Positions 25,285 through 34,815 of a DNA stretch of 39,527 bases are shown piece after piece. The notes below the pieces were generated by a model. That model made no database searches, was not told the origin of the DNA, and worked only from the letters and a program-made list of their open reading frames with translations. The first letter of the stretch is position 1. Each line of letters opens with the position of its first letter. The stretch comes from Clostridiales bacterium. GTDB taxonomy: Bacteria; Bacillota; Clostridia; TANB77; CAG-508. The position numbers and the translations under genes were made by a program. The stretch is from NCBI GenBank assembly GCA_004553715.1, contig SFKP01000005.1, forward strand, positions 1 through 39,527, written 5' to 3'.

Positions 25285-27849
25285 ATGTACATATTTAATA
25301 AAATAAAAGTTAATCCACAACTTCCAAAACCAATAAAGGAATTAGATACAATTTCTAATAATTTATGGTGGTCTTGGAATACAGAATTTTTAAAAATATT
25401 TAAAAATATAGATATTGATTTGTGGGAAAAGTGCGAAAAAAATCCTGTGAAATTTTTAAGATTAGTAGATCAAGAAAAATTAGAAAAAGCAGCAACAGAT
25501 GAAGAAATTTTAAAGCAATACAAAATAAATTTAGATAATTTTAATAATTATATGCAAAGTAAAAATACTTGGTTTAACAAAAATTATCCAAACAATCAAG
25601 AAGATGTAATTGCATATTTTTCAGCAGAATTTGGATTGGATGAAACAGTTCCAATTTATTCAGGGGGACTTGGAATTCTAGCTGGTGATCATTTAAAATC
25701 ATCAAGCGACTTAGGAATACCACTTGTTGCAATAGGCCTACTATATAAACATGGATATTTTAAACAAAAAATTGATAAAAATGGAAATCAACAAACAATA
25801 TTTACAAACATAGATTTTGACAATTTACCTATTAAACCGTTAAAAAGGAAAACAGGAGAAGATTTCATAATAAATATAAAGTGGCCTAAAGGAACTTTAT
25901 ATATAAAGCCTTGGAAGGTAAATGTGGGTAGAGTTACACTATATTTATTAGATACAGACATTGATGAAAACAAAGTAGAAGATAGAAATATAACACTTGA
26001 ATTATATGGTGGAGATCAAGATATGAGAATAAGACAAGAAATTGTCTTAGGAATAGGTGGCGTAACACTTCTTAAAGAACTTGGTATTAACCCTACTGTA
26101 TACCATATGAATGAAGGCCATTCCGCATTTTTAATATTACAAGCAATAAGAAATATAATTAAAGAAAAAGAAGTATCATTTAATATTGCAAGAGATATAG
26201 TAAGTTCAAAAACAGTATTTACAACCCATACACCAGTACCTGCAGGAAATGATATATTCCCTGTAGAATTAGTAAAAAAATATTTTAATAAGTATTGGGA
26301 ATATTTAGGGATAACAGAAGAAGAATTCTTACAGTTAGGGATGAATCCTAAAGATACAAGTAATTCAACATTTAACATGGGAATTTTGGCATTAAAAATT
26401 GCAGGAAAGAAAAATGGAGTAAGTAAACTTCATGGAGCTGTTTCAAGAGAACTCTTTGGAGATATTTGGACTAATATTTCTTCAAACGAATCACCAATTA
26501 CCTATGTGACAAATGGAGTGCATACATGCTCGTGGCTTGCACCAAACTTAAAAGAATTATACAATGAATATTTAGAGCCATTTTGGCAAGACAAAATATA
26601 TTTAGAAGATACATGGAAAAAGATAGAAAAAATACCAGATGAAAGACTTTGGAAAGAACATCAGATAAGAAAAGAAAAGCTATTACTAAAAGCATCTGAA
26701 AATGTAACAAAACGATTAAAAGAAAATGGTGCGTCTTATGAAGATATAAAACAAATAACATCAAAACTAAATCCAAATGCTTTAACAATAGGATTTGCAA
26801 GAAGATTTGCAACATATAAAAGAGCTACATTAATATTCAAAGATTTAGAAAGAATTACTCAAATTTTAAATGATGAAAAAAGACCTGTACAGTTAATATT
26901 TGCAGGGAAAGCTCATCCAAAGGATATTGAAGGACAAAAATTAATAAAAAGAATTCACGAAATATCAATGATGCCACAATTCAAAGGTAAAATTATATTA
27001 CTTGAAAACTACAATATGAGTATTGCAAGACATTTAGTTTCAGGAGTGGATGTATGGCTTAACAACCCAAGAAGACCAATGGAGGCATCTGGAACTAGTG
27101 GAGAAAAAGCATCTATTAATGGTGTTATAAATTTCAGCATATTAGATGGATGGTGGGCCGAAGGATACAATCAAAAAAATGGATGGTCAATAGGAACAAA
27201 TGAAGAATATGATTCGTATGAAGAGCAAGATAAAGCAGATAGTGAAAGCATATATAATGTCTTAGAACAAAAAATCATTCCGACATATTATGACAAAGAT
27301 GAAAATGGCATATCAAAAAAATGGCTACAATATATGAAAAATTCAATAATGGATACAGGCTGGAATTATAGCACAGCAAGAATGCTTACAGATTATACAA
27401 ATAAACTATATATGCCACTTGCAAATATTACAAAAAAATATTATAGCGACCTTACAAATGTTACAGAATATAATAGAGTAAGAAATGATATTATGAATAG
27501 TTGGGATGATATTGTAATTACACAAGAAAACAATTTAGATAATATTACTTTAGATGCTGGTAGAACGATAGAGGTAACATGTAATGTTAAATTGCCAAAT
27601 ATTTCGGCGGAAAATATCGAAGCACAAGTGTATTATGGTCAAATTTTAGAAAATGGTATAGTTGATAATGTAAGTATAATTCCAATGGAATTAGTAGAAG
27701 AAGATTTAGAAAAGAAAATATATAAATACAAAGCAAAAATTGATTTAAAAACTGGTGGAAATTATGGATATACATTTAGAGTAATGCCAAAACATGAAAT
27801 GCTTTTAGATTCTGCTAATTGGAATCTTGTAAAGTGGATTACAAAATAA
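25285..27849 (+). CDS. glgP: Alpha-glucan phosphorylase
   Basis: 854 aa, ATG 25285 after AAAGGAGG. Releases glucose 1-phosphate from glycogen or maltodextrin. The N-terminal DUF3417 domain (about 1-110, with NLWWSWN) marks the shorter bacterial/archaeal phosphorylase group. The catalytic part has YSGGLGILAGDHLK, VYHMNEGHSAF and E-A-S-G-T-S-G-E-K-A-S, with the Lys that should bind pyridoxal phosphate. Length fits. A stand-alone gene; no other glycogen genes are nearby. Confidence 0.92.
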   Translation: MYIFNKIKVNPQLPKPIKELDTISNNLWWSWNTEFLKIFKNIDIDLWEKCEKNPVKFLRLVDQEKLEKAATDEEILKQYKINLDNFNNYMQSKNTWFNKNYPNNQEDVIAYFSAEFGLDETVPIYSGGLGILAGDHLKSSSDLGIPLVAIGLLYKHGYFKQKIDKNGNQQTIFTNIDFDNLPIKPLKRKTGEDFIINIKWPKGTLYIKPWKVNVGRVTLYLLDTDIDENKVEDRNITLELYGGDQDMRIRQEIVLGIGGVTLLKELGINPTVYHMNEGHSAFLILQAIRNIIKEKEVSFNIARDIVSSKTVFTTHTPVPAGNDIFPVELVKKYFNKYWEYLGITEEEFLQLGMNPKDTSNSTFNMGILALKIAGKKNGVSKLHGAVSRELFGDIWTNISSNESPITYVTNGVHTCSWLAPNLKELYNEYLEPFWQDKIYLEDTWKKIEKIPDERLWKEHQIRKEKLLLKASENVTKRLKENGASYEDIKQITSKLNPNALTIGFARRFATYKRATLIFKDLERITQILNDEKRPVQLIFAGKAHPKDIEGQKLIKRIHEISMMPQFKGKIILLENYNMSIARHLVSGVDVWLNNPRRPMEASGTSGEKASINGVINFSILDGWWAEGYNQKNGWSIGTNEEYDSYEEQDKADSESIYNVLEQKIIPTYYDKDENGISKKWLQYMKNSIMDTGWNYSTARMLTDYTNKLYMPLANITKKYYSDLTNVTEYNRVRNDIMNSWDDIVITQENNLDNITLDAGRTIEVTCNVKLPNISAENIEAQVYYGQILENGIVDNVSIIPMELVEEDLEKKIYKYKAKIDLKTGGNYGYTFRVMPKHEMLLDSANWNLVKWITK

Positions 27850-27877
27850 TAAGGTAGCCTAAAAATTAGAAAGGAAT

Positions 27878-29327
27878 ATGATTAAAATGAGAAAAACTAA
27901 GATAGTATGTACTTTAGGACCTGCAACAGATAATGAAGAAGTATTAAAAGACTTAATGCTTGCAGGAATGAATGTTGCAAGAATAAATTTCTCGCATGGA
28001 AATTATAAAGATCAAGAAGAAAGAATAAATCTATTCAAAAGAGTAAGGAATAATCTAAAACTACCTATACCACTACTTTTAGATACACAGGGACCAGAAA
28101 TAAGAATAGGTAAATTTATAGATGGAAAAATAATTTTAGAACCAGGTGATACATTCACACTTTCAAACAAAGAAATAGACGGAGATAAATCAAAAGTAAG
28201 TATTACTTATAAAAATTTATATAAAGAAATCGAAATTGGAAGAACTATACTCATAAATGATGGTTTAATTGAATTAGAAGTAATTGGTATTGAAGATGAA
28301 GATATTATTTGCAAAGTAATTAATGGAGGTCCATTAACAAATAGAAAGAGTATAAATATCCCAGATTTTAAAGTAAATCTACCAGGTATTACTGAAAAAG
28401 ATATTGCAGATATTAAATATGGAATTGAAGCAGGGTTTGATTATATTGCGGCATCTTTTGTTAGAAAACCAGAGGATGTATTAGAAATAAGAGAAGTTTT
28501 ACAACAAAATAATGGAGAACATATAAAAATTATATCAAAAATAGAAAACAGAGAAGGTATAGATAATTTTGATAAGATATTAGATGTATCAGATGGTATA
28601 ATGGTAGCAAGGGGAGATTTGGGGGTAGAAATACCTATAGAAGAAGTGCCAATATATCAAAAACAATTTATAAAGAAGACATATTCACAAGGAAAACCAG
28701 TTATAACAGCAACTCAGATGTTAGAATCTATGATAAAAAGTCCAAGACCTACAAGAGCAGAAGTTAGTGATATTGCAAATGCTATATATGACGGAAGTAG
28801 TGCAATAATGCTATCACGGAGAAACAGCAACAGGAGATTATCCGGTAGAATGTGTGAAAACAATGGAACGTATAGCTGTAGCTATAGAAGATTCAATTAA
28901 ATATTGGAAAAGATTTAAAAGAAGAGAATATGATATGACAGACAAAAGCTATGAGTTTAACATGAATTATGCGGTTGCAACAACAGCAATGAACATAGAT
29001 GCAAAAGCAATTGTTGCATATACTAAAACTGGTGATACTCCTAAAATGGTATCAAGCTTTGGTGTAGAATGTCCAATATTTGCAATAACACAAGATGAAA
29101 TTACATACAGACAACTAGGACTTTGCTTTGGAATTATACCTAAATTATTTGAACCTCAACCAAGTATTGATGAGTTGCTTAGCAAAGGTGTAGACAAATT
29201 AATTGAAGAAAAATTCTTAGTAAAAAAAGATAAAGTTGTTGTAGCTGGTGGGAAAGAAATACTAGAAAAATATTTAGATAACAAAATGTCTACAAACGCC
29301 GTAATTGGAGGAATTTTAGAAATATAA
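27878..29327 (+). CDS. pyk: Pyruvate kinase, needs +1 shift at 28817
   Basis: Converts phosphoenolpyruvate and ADP to pyruvate and ATP. ATG 27878 follows AAAGGA. The N-terminal T-K-I-V-C-T-L-G-P-A-T, the K-I-E-N catalytic Lys region and MVARGDLGVE are intact. At 28814 the zero frame reads TCA CGG AGA and runs to a premature TAA. Skipping C28817 gives I-M-L-S-G-E-T-A-T-G-D-Y-P-V-E, a family signature, and continues through the C-terminal allosteric domain to 482 aa, the usual length. Without the shift the C-terminal third would be lost. Neighbours are glgP and rlmB; the rest of lower glycolysis lies about 1 kb downstream. Confidence 0.92.
28814..28820 (+). other. CGGA +1 shift site 6 (TCA CGG A), in SGET motif
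   Basis: Zero-frame CGG at 28817-28819 (codon 314). Skipping C28817 gives S-G-E-T-A, which is nearly invariant in pyruvate kinases. Confidence 0.85.
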
Positions 29328-29342
29328 ACAAGGAGAACTAAA

Positions 29343-30095
29343 ATGGAAGATAAACAAGATATAGTTGACCAAATTGAAGGAAGAAATAGCGTATTAGAAT
29401 TATTGGAATCAGACAAAGACATAAACAAAATATTTGTACAAAAAGGAGAAAAACATGGTTCAATAAATAAAATTATATCAATGGCAAAAGAAAAAAAAGT
29501 AGTTTTAGTTGAAGTTGATAAACAAAAATTAAATATTATGTCGAAAACAGAAAATCATCAAGGTGTAATAGCAATTGTACCACCATTTAATTATTGTGAA
29601 GTAGATGATATTTTAAATTTTGCAAAAGCTAAAAAAGAGGCTCTATTTATATTAATATTAGATGGAATAGAAGACCCACATAATTTAGGTTCTATAATTA
29701 GGACAGCAGAAACTGCGGGAGTTCATGGAATTATAATTCCTAAAAGAAGAGCATGCAATGTAAATAGTACAGTTTATAAAATATCCTCAGGTGCAGTAGA
29801 ACATATGTTAATTGCAAGAGTAAATAATATTACTGATACAATTAAATATTTAAAAGAAAATGATGTTTGGATTTATGGAACAGATATGGAAGGAGAAACT
29901 TTATACTATAATCAAGATTATAAATCTGCTTGTGGAATTGTAATTGGAAGCGAAGGATTTGGAATGAGCAGGTTAGTAAAAGAAAATTGTGATGTCTTAG
30001 TTAAAATTCCAATGAAAGGTAAAATTACATCTCTAAATGCTTCAGTTTCCGCCGGAATTGCAATGTATGAAGTAGTAAAACAAAGATTAAATTAA
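29343..30095 (+). CDS. rlmB: RlmB-type rRNA 2'-O-methyltransferase (SpoU family)
   Basis: 250 aa. SPOUT-class methyltransferase with an N-terminal substrate-binding domain (about 1-85, opening Q-I-E-G-R-N-S-V-L-E) and a knotted SAM domain. SpoU motifs: motif 1 D-P-H-N-L-G-S-I-I-R-T-A, motif 2 G-I-V-I-G-S-E-G-F-G-M, and motif 3 I-P-M-K-G-K-I-T-S-L-N-A-S-V-S. Expected to methylate a guanosine in 23S rRNA; other TrmH-family targets cannot be excluded. 15 nt after pyk, so probably cotranscribed. Confidence 0.85.
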   Translation: MEDKQDIVDQIEGRNSVLELLESDKDINKIFVQKGEKHGSINKIISMAKEKKVVLVEVDKQKLNIMSKTENHQGVIAIVPPFNYCEVDDILNFAKAKKEALFILILDGIEDPHNLGSIIRTAETAGVHGIIIPKRRACNVNSTVYKISSGAVEHMLIARVNNITDTIKYLKENDVWIYGTDMEGETLYYNQDYKSACGIVIGSEGFGMSRLVKENCDVLVKIPMKGKITSLNASVSAGIAMYEVVKQRLN

Positions 30096-30130
30096 AACAT
30101 GTATCAAATTAGAAAAAACATGCAAAATAT

Positions 30131-30161
30131 AAAGAGGAATACTTGAAAAGTATTCCTCTTT
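30131..30161 (+). terminator. Intrinsic terminator
   Basis: 13-bp perfect stem AAAGAGGAATACT / AGTATTCCTCTTT around TGAAA, downstream of rlmB and before the glycolytic cluster. Confidence 0.75.
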
Positions 30162-30217
30162 GATATACAATATGCTATGAAAAAATATCATAAAATTAAA
30201 AATAAGGAGGATTTTTT

Positions 30218-31219
30218 ATGTCAATAAAAGTTGGAATCAATGGATTCGGAAGAATTGGAAATTTAGCTTTTCAAGCAGCTTTAGAAAAGGAAGGAGTAGA
30301 AGTTATTGCTATAAATGACCCATTCATAGAAGCAGATTATATGGCATACATGATGAAATATGACACAATTCATGGAAAATTTGATGGAGAAGTTAAAGCA
30401 GAAAATGGTAATTTAATAGTAAATGGAAAAGAAATAAAAGTATATAATGAAATGGACCCTAAAAACATACCTTGGGGAAATGATGGAGTAGATTATGTTC
30501 TAGAATGTTCTGGAGTATTTACAACATTAGAAAAAGCACAAGCTCATATAGATGCAGGAGCTAAAAAAGTAATAATAAGTGCACCATCAAAAGATGCACC
30601 AATGTTTGTAATGGGTGTAAACAATGACAAATATGACCCAAGTATGAATATTATATCAAATGCATCTTGCACAACAAACTGTTTAGCACCACTTGCAAAA
30701 GTAATAAACGATAAATTTGGAATAAAAGAAGGATTAATGACAACAGTACATTCAATTACAGCAACACAAAAAACAGTAGATGGAGCATCTAAAAAAGATT
30801 GGAGAGGTGGAAGAGCAGCATCATACAACATTATTCCATCATCTACAGGAGCAGCAAAAGCAGTAGGAAAAGTAATACCAGAATTAAATGGTAAATTAAC
30901 AGGTATGGCATTTAGAGTACCAACAATAGATGTTTCAGTTGTAGATTTAACATGTAATTTAGAAAAACCAGCAACTTATGAAGAAATCTGTGAAGCTGTA
31001 AAATGTGCTTCTGAAAATGAATTAAAAGGAATATTAGAATATGTTGATGAACCACTTGTATCGTCAGACTTTATACATGATTCTCATACTTCAATATTTG
31101 ATGCAAAAGCAGGTATTCAATTAACAGATACATTTGTAAAATTAGTAGCATGGTATGACAATGAATGGGGTTATTCAAATAAATTAGTTGATTTAGCAAT
31201 ATATATTTCAAACAAATAA
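30218..31219 (+). CDS. gapA: Glyceraldehyde-3-phosphate dehydrogenase
   Basis: 333 aa, ATG 30218 after AAGGAGG. Oxidative phosphorylation of glyceraldehyde 3-phosphate with NAD. N-terminal G-I-N-G-F-G-R-I-G Rossmann loop, catalytic Cys in N-A-S-C-T-T-N-C, and the usual W-Y-D-N-E-W-G-Y-S near the end. First gene of gapA-pgk-tpiA-gpmI-eno. Confidence 0.96.
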   Translation: MSIKVGINGFGRIGNLAFQAALEKEGVEVIAINDPFIEADYMAYMMKYDTIHGKFDGEVKAENGNLIVNGKEIKVYNEMDPKNIPWGNDGVDYVLECSGVFTTLEKAQAHIDAGAKKVIISAPSKDAPMFVMGVNNDKYDPSMNIISNASCTTNCLAPLAKVINDKFGIKEGLMTTVHSITATQKTVDGASKKDWRGGRAASYNIIPSSTGAAKAVGKVIPELNGKLTGMAFRVPTIDVSVVDLTCNLEKPATYEEICEAVKCASENELKGILEYVDEPLVSSDFIHDSHTSIFDAKAGIQLTDTFVKLVAWYDNEWGYSNKLVDLAIYISNK

Positions 31220-31246
31220 CTAATATAAACTCTAGGAGGAAATTTT

Positions 31247-32434
31247 ATGAATAAAAAAACAATCAAAGATATTGATGTAAATGGGAAAAGAGTTCTTGTA
31301 AGATGCGATTTTAATGTTCCATTAGATAAAGAAACAGGAAAAATTACAAATGATTTAAGAATAAAAGCAGCAATACCTACAATTCAATATTTATTAGATC
31401 ATAATGCAAAAGTAATTTTATGCTCACATCTTGGAAAGCCTAAGGGAGAAGTAAAGAAAAGTCTTTCATTAAAACCAGTAGCAGAAAAACTTTCTGAATA
31501 TTTAGGTTTTGAAGTAAAACTTGCAAAAGACATAGTGGGAGAATCTGCTAAAGAATTAGTTGCTAATTTAGAAGAAGGAAAAGCAATATTGCTTGAAAAT
31601 GTTAGGTTTGATGCAAGAGAAGAAGAAAATAATACTGAATTTTCTAAAGAATTAGCAAGTATTGCAGATATATATGTAAATGATGCTTTTGGTACAGCTC
31701 ATCGCGCACACAGCTCTACTGCTGGCGTTGCTGAATTTCTGCCATCAGTTGCAGGATTTTTAATAGAAAAAGAAGTACAAATGTTAGGGGATAAATTAAA
31801 TAATCCTCAAAGACCATTTGTTGCAATACTTGGAGGAGCAAAGGTTTCTGACAAGATTAAAGTGATAGAAAATCTACTTACAAAAGTAGATACTATAATT
31901 ATTGGCGGAGGAATGACATATACTTTCTTAAAAGCAATGGGGTATGAAATTGGAAACTCAATTTGTGAACTAGATAGAATAGATATTGCAAAAGAAACAT
32001 TAGAAAAAGCCAAAAATGCTGGAGTAAAATTAGTATTTCCAAAAGATACAGTTTGTGCAGATGAATTTAAAAATGATGCAAATCAAAAGGTTGTTCCATC
32101 TACAAATATTCCAGAAGGTTACCAAGGCTTAGATATTGGACCTGAAGCTATCTTAGAATTTACAGAAATTCTAAAAAATGCTAAAACAGTTATGTGGAAT
32201 GGTCCTTTGGGTGTATTTGAATTTGAAAATTTTGCTAAAGGAACAAATGCAATAGCAAAAGTATTATCTGAAATTAATGCAGTAACTGTAGTAGGTGGTG
32301 GAGATTCTGTCTCTGCCATTGAAAAAGGTGGATTTTCAAATAAAATAACTCATGTATCAACAGGTGGTGGAGCATCACTAGAATTTTTAGAGGGCAAACC
32401 ACTTCCAGGAATTGAATGTTTAGATAATAAATAA
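31247..32434 (+). CDS. pgk: Phosphoglycerate kinase
   Basis: 395 aa, ATG 31247 after AGGAGG. Transfers phosphate from 1,3-bisphosphoglycerate to ADP. R-C-D-F-N-V-P-L-D opens the N-domain, and SHLGKPKG and NDAFGTAHRAHSS are substrate motifs. The nucleotide domain has ILGGAKVSDKI and the terminal G-G-G-D-S and STGGGASLEFL segments. Normal length. Confidence 0.96.
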   Translation: MNKKTIKDIDVNGKRVLVRCDFNVPLDKETGKITNDLRIKAAIPTIQYLLDHNAKVILCSHLGKPKGEVKKSLSLKPVAEKLSEYLGFEVKLAKDIVGESAKELVANLEEGKAILLENVRFDAREEENNTEFSKELASIADIYVNDAFGTAHRAHSSTAGVAEFLPSVAGFLIEKEVQMLGDKLNNPQRPFVAILGGAKVSDKIKVIENLLTKVDTIIIGGGMTYTFLKAMGYEIGNSICELDRIDIAKETLEKAKNAGVKLVFPKDTVCADEFKNDANQKVVPSTNIPEGYQGLDIGPEAILEFTEILKNAKTVMWNGPLGVFEFENFAKGTNAIAKVLSEINAVTVVGGGDSVSAIEKGGFSNKITHVSTGGGASLEFLEGKPLPGIECLDNK

Positions 32435-32447
32435 AAAAGGAGAATAA

Positions 32448-33194
32448 ATGAGAAGAAAAATAATTGCAGGTAATTGGAAAATGAATAAATTACCAAATGA
32501 AGCTTTAGACTTTATTACAGAATTAGAACCACTTGTTAAAAATTCTGAAAATGAAATAGTATTATGCGTTCCATATATTGATTTGTTTTATACTTTACTA
32601 AATGCTCAAGGAACAAATATAAAAATCGGAGCACAAAATATGCATTGGGAAAAAGAAGGTGCATATACAGGAGAAATATCTTCAGAAATGCTAAAAGCAA
32701 TTGGGGTAGAATATGTAATTATAGGACATTCTGAAAGAAGAAAATATTTTAATGAAACAGATGAAGATGTTAATAAAAAAATAATAAAAGCATTAGAAGT
32801 AGGATTAAAACCCATAGTGTGTGTTGGGGAAACACTAGAAGAAAGAGAAAATCACAAAGAAAAAGAGGTAATAAAAAATCAAATAGAAAAAGCCTTTAAA
32901 AATATAAAAGATATTTCTAATGTGATTATTGCTTATGAGCCAATTTGGGCTATTGGAACAGGAAAAACAGCAACAAGCGAAGATGCAAATGAAATAACTA
33001 AATTCATTAGAGAAGAAATTTTAAAAATATATGGAAAAGATGTAGCAGATTGTGCTATAATCTTATACGGTGGAAGTGTAAAACCTAATAATGCAAAAGA
33101 GCTATTTGAAATGTCTGACATAGATGGTGGTCTAATAGGTGGTGCAAGTCTAAACGCAAAAGATTTTGCTAATATTGTAAACTATAATATTTAG
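32448..33194 (+). CDS. tpiA: Triosephosphate isomerase
   Basis: 248 aa, 13 nt after pgk. A TIM barrel with the active-site Lys in A-G-N-W-K-M-N, the catalytic His in I-G-H-S-E-R-R and Glu in A-Y-E-P-I-W-A-I-G-T-G. The phosphate-binding Y-G-G-S-V and G-G-L-I-G-G-A-S are intact. Confidence 0.96.
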   Translation: MRRKIIAGNWKMNKLPNEALDFITELEPLVKNSENEIVLCVPYIDLFYTLLNAQGTNIKIGAQNMHWEKEGAYTGEISSEMLKAIGVEYVIIGHSERRKYFNETDEDVNKKIIKALEVGLKPIVCVGETLEERENHKEKEVIKNQIEKAFKNIKDISNVIIAYEPIWAIGTGKTATSEDANEITKFIREEILKIYGKDVADCAIILYGGSVKPNNAKELFEMSDIDGGLIGGASLNAKDFANIVNYNI

Positions 33195-33232
33195 AGCAGA
33201 ATTTATCGAAGGAAGATGAGGAAAAAGATAGT

Positions 33233-34777
33233 ATGAACAATAAAAATATGATGCTTATGATTTTAGATGGGTTTGGTATAAACGAGCGTGAACAAGGCAA
33301 TGCAATAAAAATGGCCAATACTCCAAACTTAGATAGACTAATGAAAACATATCCAACATCAACAATTGCTACTTCTGGAAGATCTGTTGGATTAGATGAT
33401 GGACAAATGGGGAATTCAGAAGTAGGACACATAAATATAGGAGCAGGAAGAGTAGTATTTCAAGAATCTACTAAAATAACAAAATCAATTGAAGATGGAG
33501 ACTTTTTTAATATACCAGAATTAACTGGAGCAATAGAACATTGCAAAAAGCACAATTCAAAATTACATATAATGGGATTAGTTTCTGATGGTGGAGTACA
33601 TTCAAAAATGAGACATCTATATGCTATTTTAGAATTAGCTAAGAGAAAAGATTTTGAAGATGTATATATTCACTTTTTTGCAGATGGTAGAGATACTCCT
33701 CCAACATCAGGAGAAAATTATGCAGCAGATTTGATTAATAAATTACAAGAAAAAGAACTAGGTAAAATTGCAACGATTATGGGTAGATATTATGCAATGG
33801 ATAGAGATAAGCGCTGGGAAAGAATAAAAAAAGCTTATGATGCTATTGTTTATGGAAAAGGAGAAATTGCAACTTCAACAATAAATGCAATTGAAGCTTC
33901 TTATCAAAAAGAAATTTTTGATGAGTTTATTGAACCTACTGTTATTGTAAATAACGGAGAGCCTGTTGCAACAATTGAAGACAATGATTCGGTAATTTTC
34001 TTTAACTTTAGACATGATAGAGGAAGAGAAATGACTCGTGCAATAAACGATCCAAATTTTAAAGAATTTGAAACGAAGAAATTTAAAAACCTATATTATG
34101 TATGTATGACAGAATATGATAGCTCAATAAAAAATGTCCATATTGCTTTTAAACCTACAAAAATAAATAATACTTTTGGAGAATATATAAGCAGTAAAGG
34201 ACTAAAACAACTAAGAATAGCAGAAACAGAAAAGTATGCACATGTAACATTTTTCTTTAATGGTGGAACAGAAGAAAAGCAATATGAAGGAGAAGACAGA
34301 ATTTTAATTCCATCACCAAAAGTTGCAACTTATGATTTACAACCGGAAATGAGCATACATGAAGTAACAGAAAAAGTAATAAATGCAATTCATTCTAATA
34401 AATATGATGCAATTATATTAAATTTTGCCAACCCAGATATGGTAGGGCATACCGGAAATATAGAAGCTGCTATCAAGGCAGTAGAAGAAGTAGATAATGC
34501 AGTAGGAAAGGTTGCACAAGCAATAGAAGAAGAAAATGGTATTCTTATTATTACAGCAGACCATGGAAATATTGAGCAGATGATTGATTATACAACAGGA
34601 GAGCCATATACAGCACATACAACAAACTTAGTACCATGTATATTAATTGGAATGGAAAATGCTGAATTAAAGAATGGGAAATTAGCTGATTTAGCACCAA
34701 CAATGTTAGATATATTAGGATTAGAAAAACCAGAAGAAATGACAGGGGAATCGCTAATTATAAGGAAGAATAGTTAA
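33233..34777 (+). CDS. gpmI: 2,3-bisphosphoglycerate-independent phosphoglycerate mutase
   Basis: 514 aa. An alkaline-phosphatase-fold metalloenzyme that converts 3- to 2-phosphoglycerate. M-L-M-I-L-D-G-F-G-I-N holds a metal-binding Asp, and the nucleophilic Ser lies in G-N-S-E-V-G-H. D-H-G-N and V-G-H-T-G carry further metal ligands. ATG 33233 has a GAGG about 12 nt upstream, weaker than its neighbours. Confidence 0.95.
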   Translation: MNNKNMMLMILDGFGINEREQGNAIKMANTPNLDRLMKTYPTSTIATSGRSVGLDDGQMGNSEVGHINIGAGRVVFQESTKITKSIEDGDFFNIPELTGAIEHCKKHNSKLHIMGLVSDGGVHSKMRHLYAILELAKRKDFEDVYIHFFADGRDTPPTSGENYAADLINKLQEKELGKIATIMGRYYAMDRDKRWERIKKAYDAIVYGKGEIATSTINAIEASYQKEIFDEFIEPTVIVNNGEPVATIEDNDSVIFFNFRHDRGREMTRAINDPNFKEFETKKFKNLYYVCMTEYDSSIKNVHIAFKPTKINNTFGEYISSKGLKQLRIAETEKYAHVTFFFNGGTEEKQYEGEDRILIPSPKVATYDLQPEMSIHEVTEKVINAIHSNKYDAIILNFANPDMVGHTGNIEAAIKAVEEVDNAVGKVAQAIEEENGILIITADHGNIEQMIDYTTGEPYTAHTTNLVPCILIGMENAELKNGKLADLAPTMLDILGLEKPEEMTGESLIIRKNS

Positions 34778-34815
34778 TAATTAATTTTATTATAAATAAA
34801 TTTTAAGGAGGATTT

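Noticed and set aside
190..28820. Simple sequencing error as the cause of the six frameshifts
   Set aside because: GGA is very common and untouched elsewhere (for example TCAGGAGAA near 33706), and errors should not choose one codon phase. It is not excluded without raw reads, so it is kept as the main alternative.
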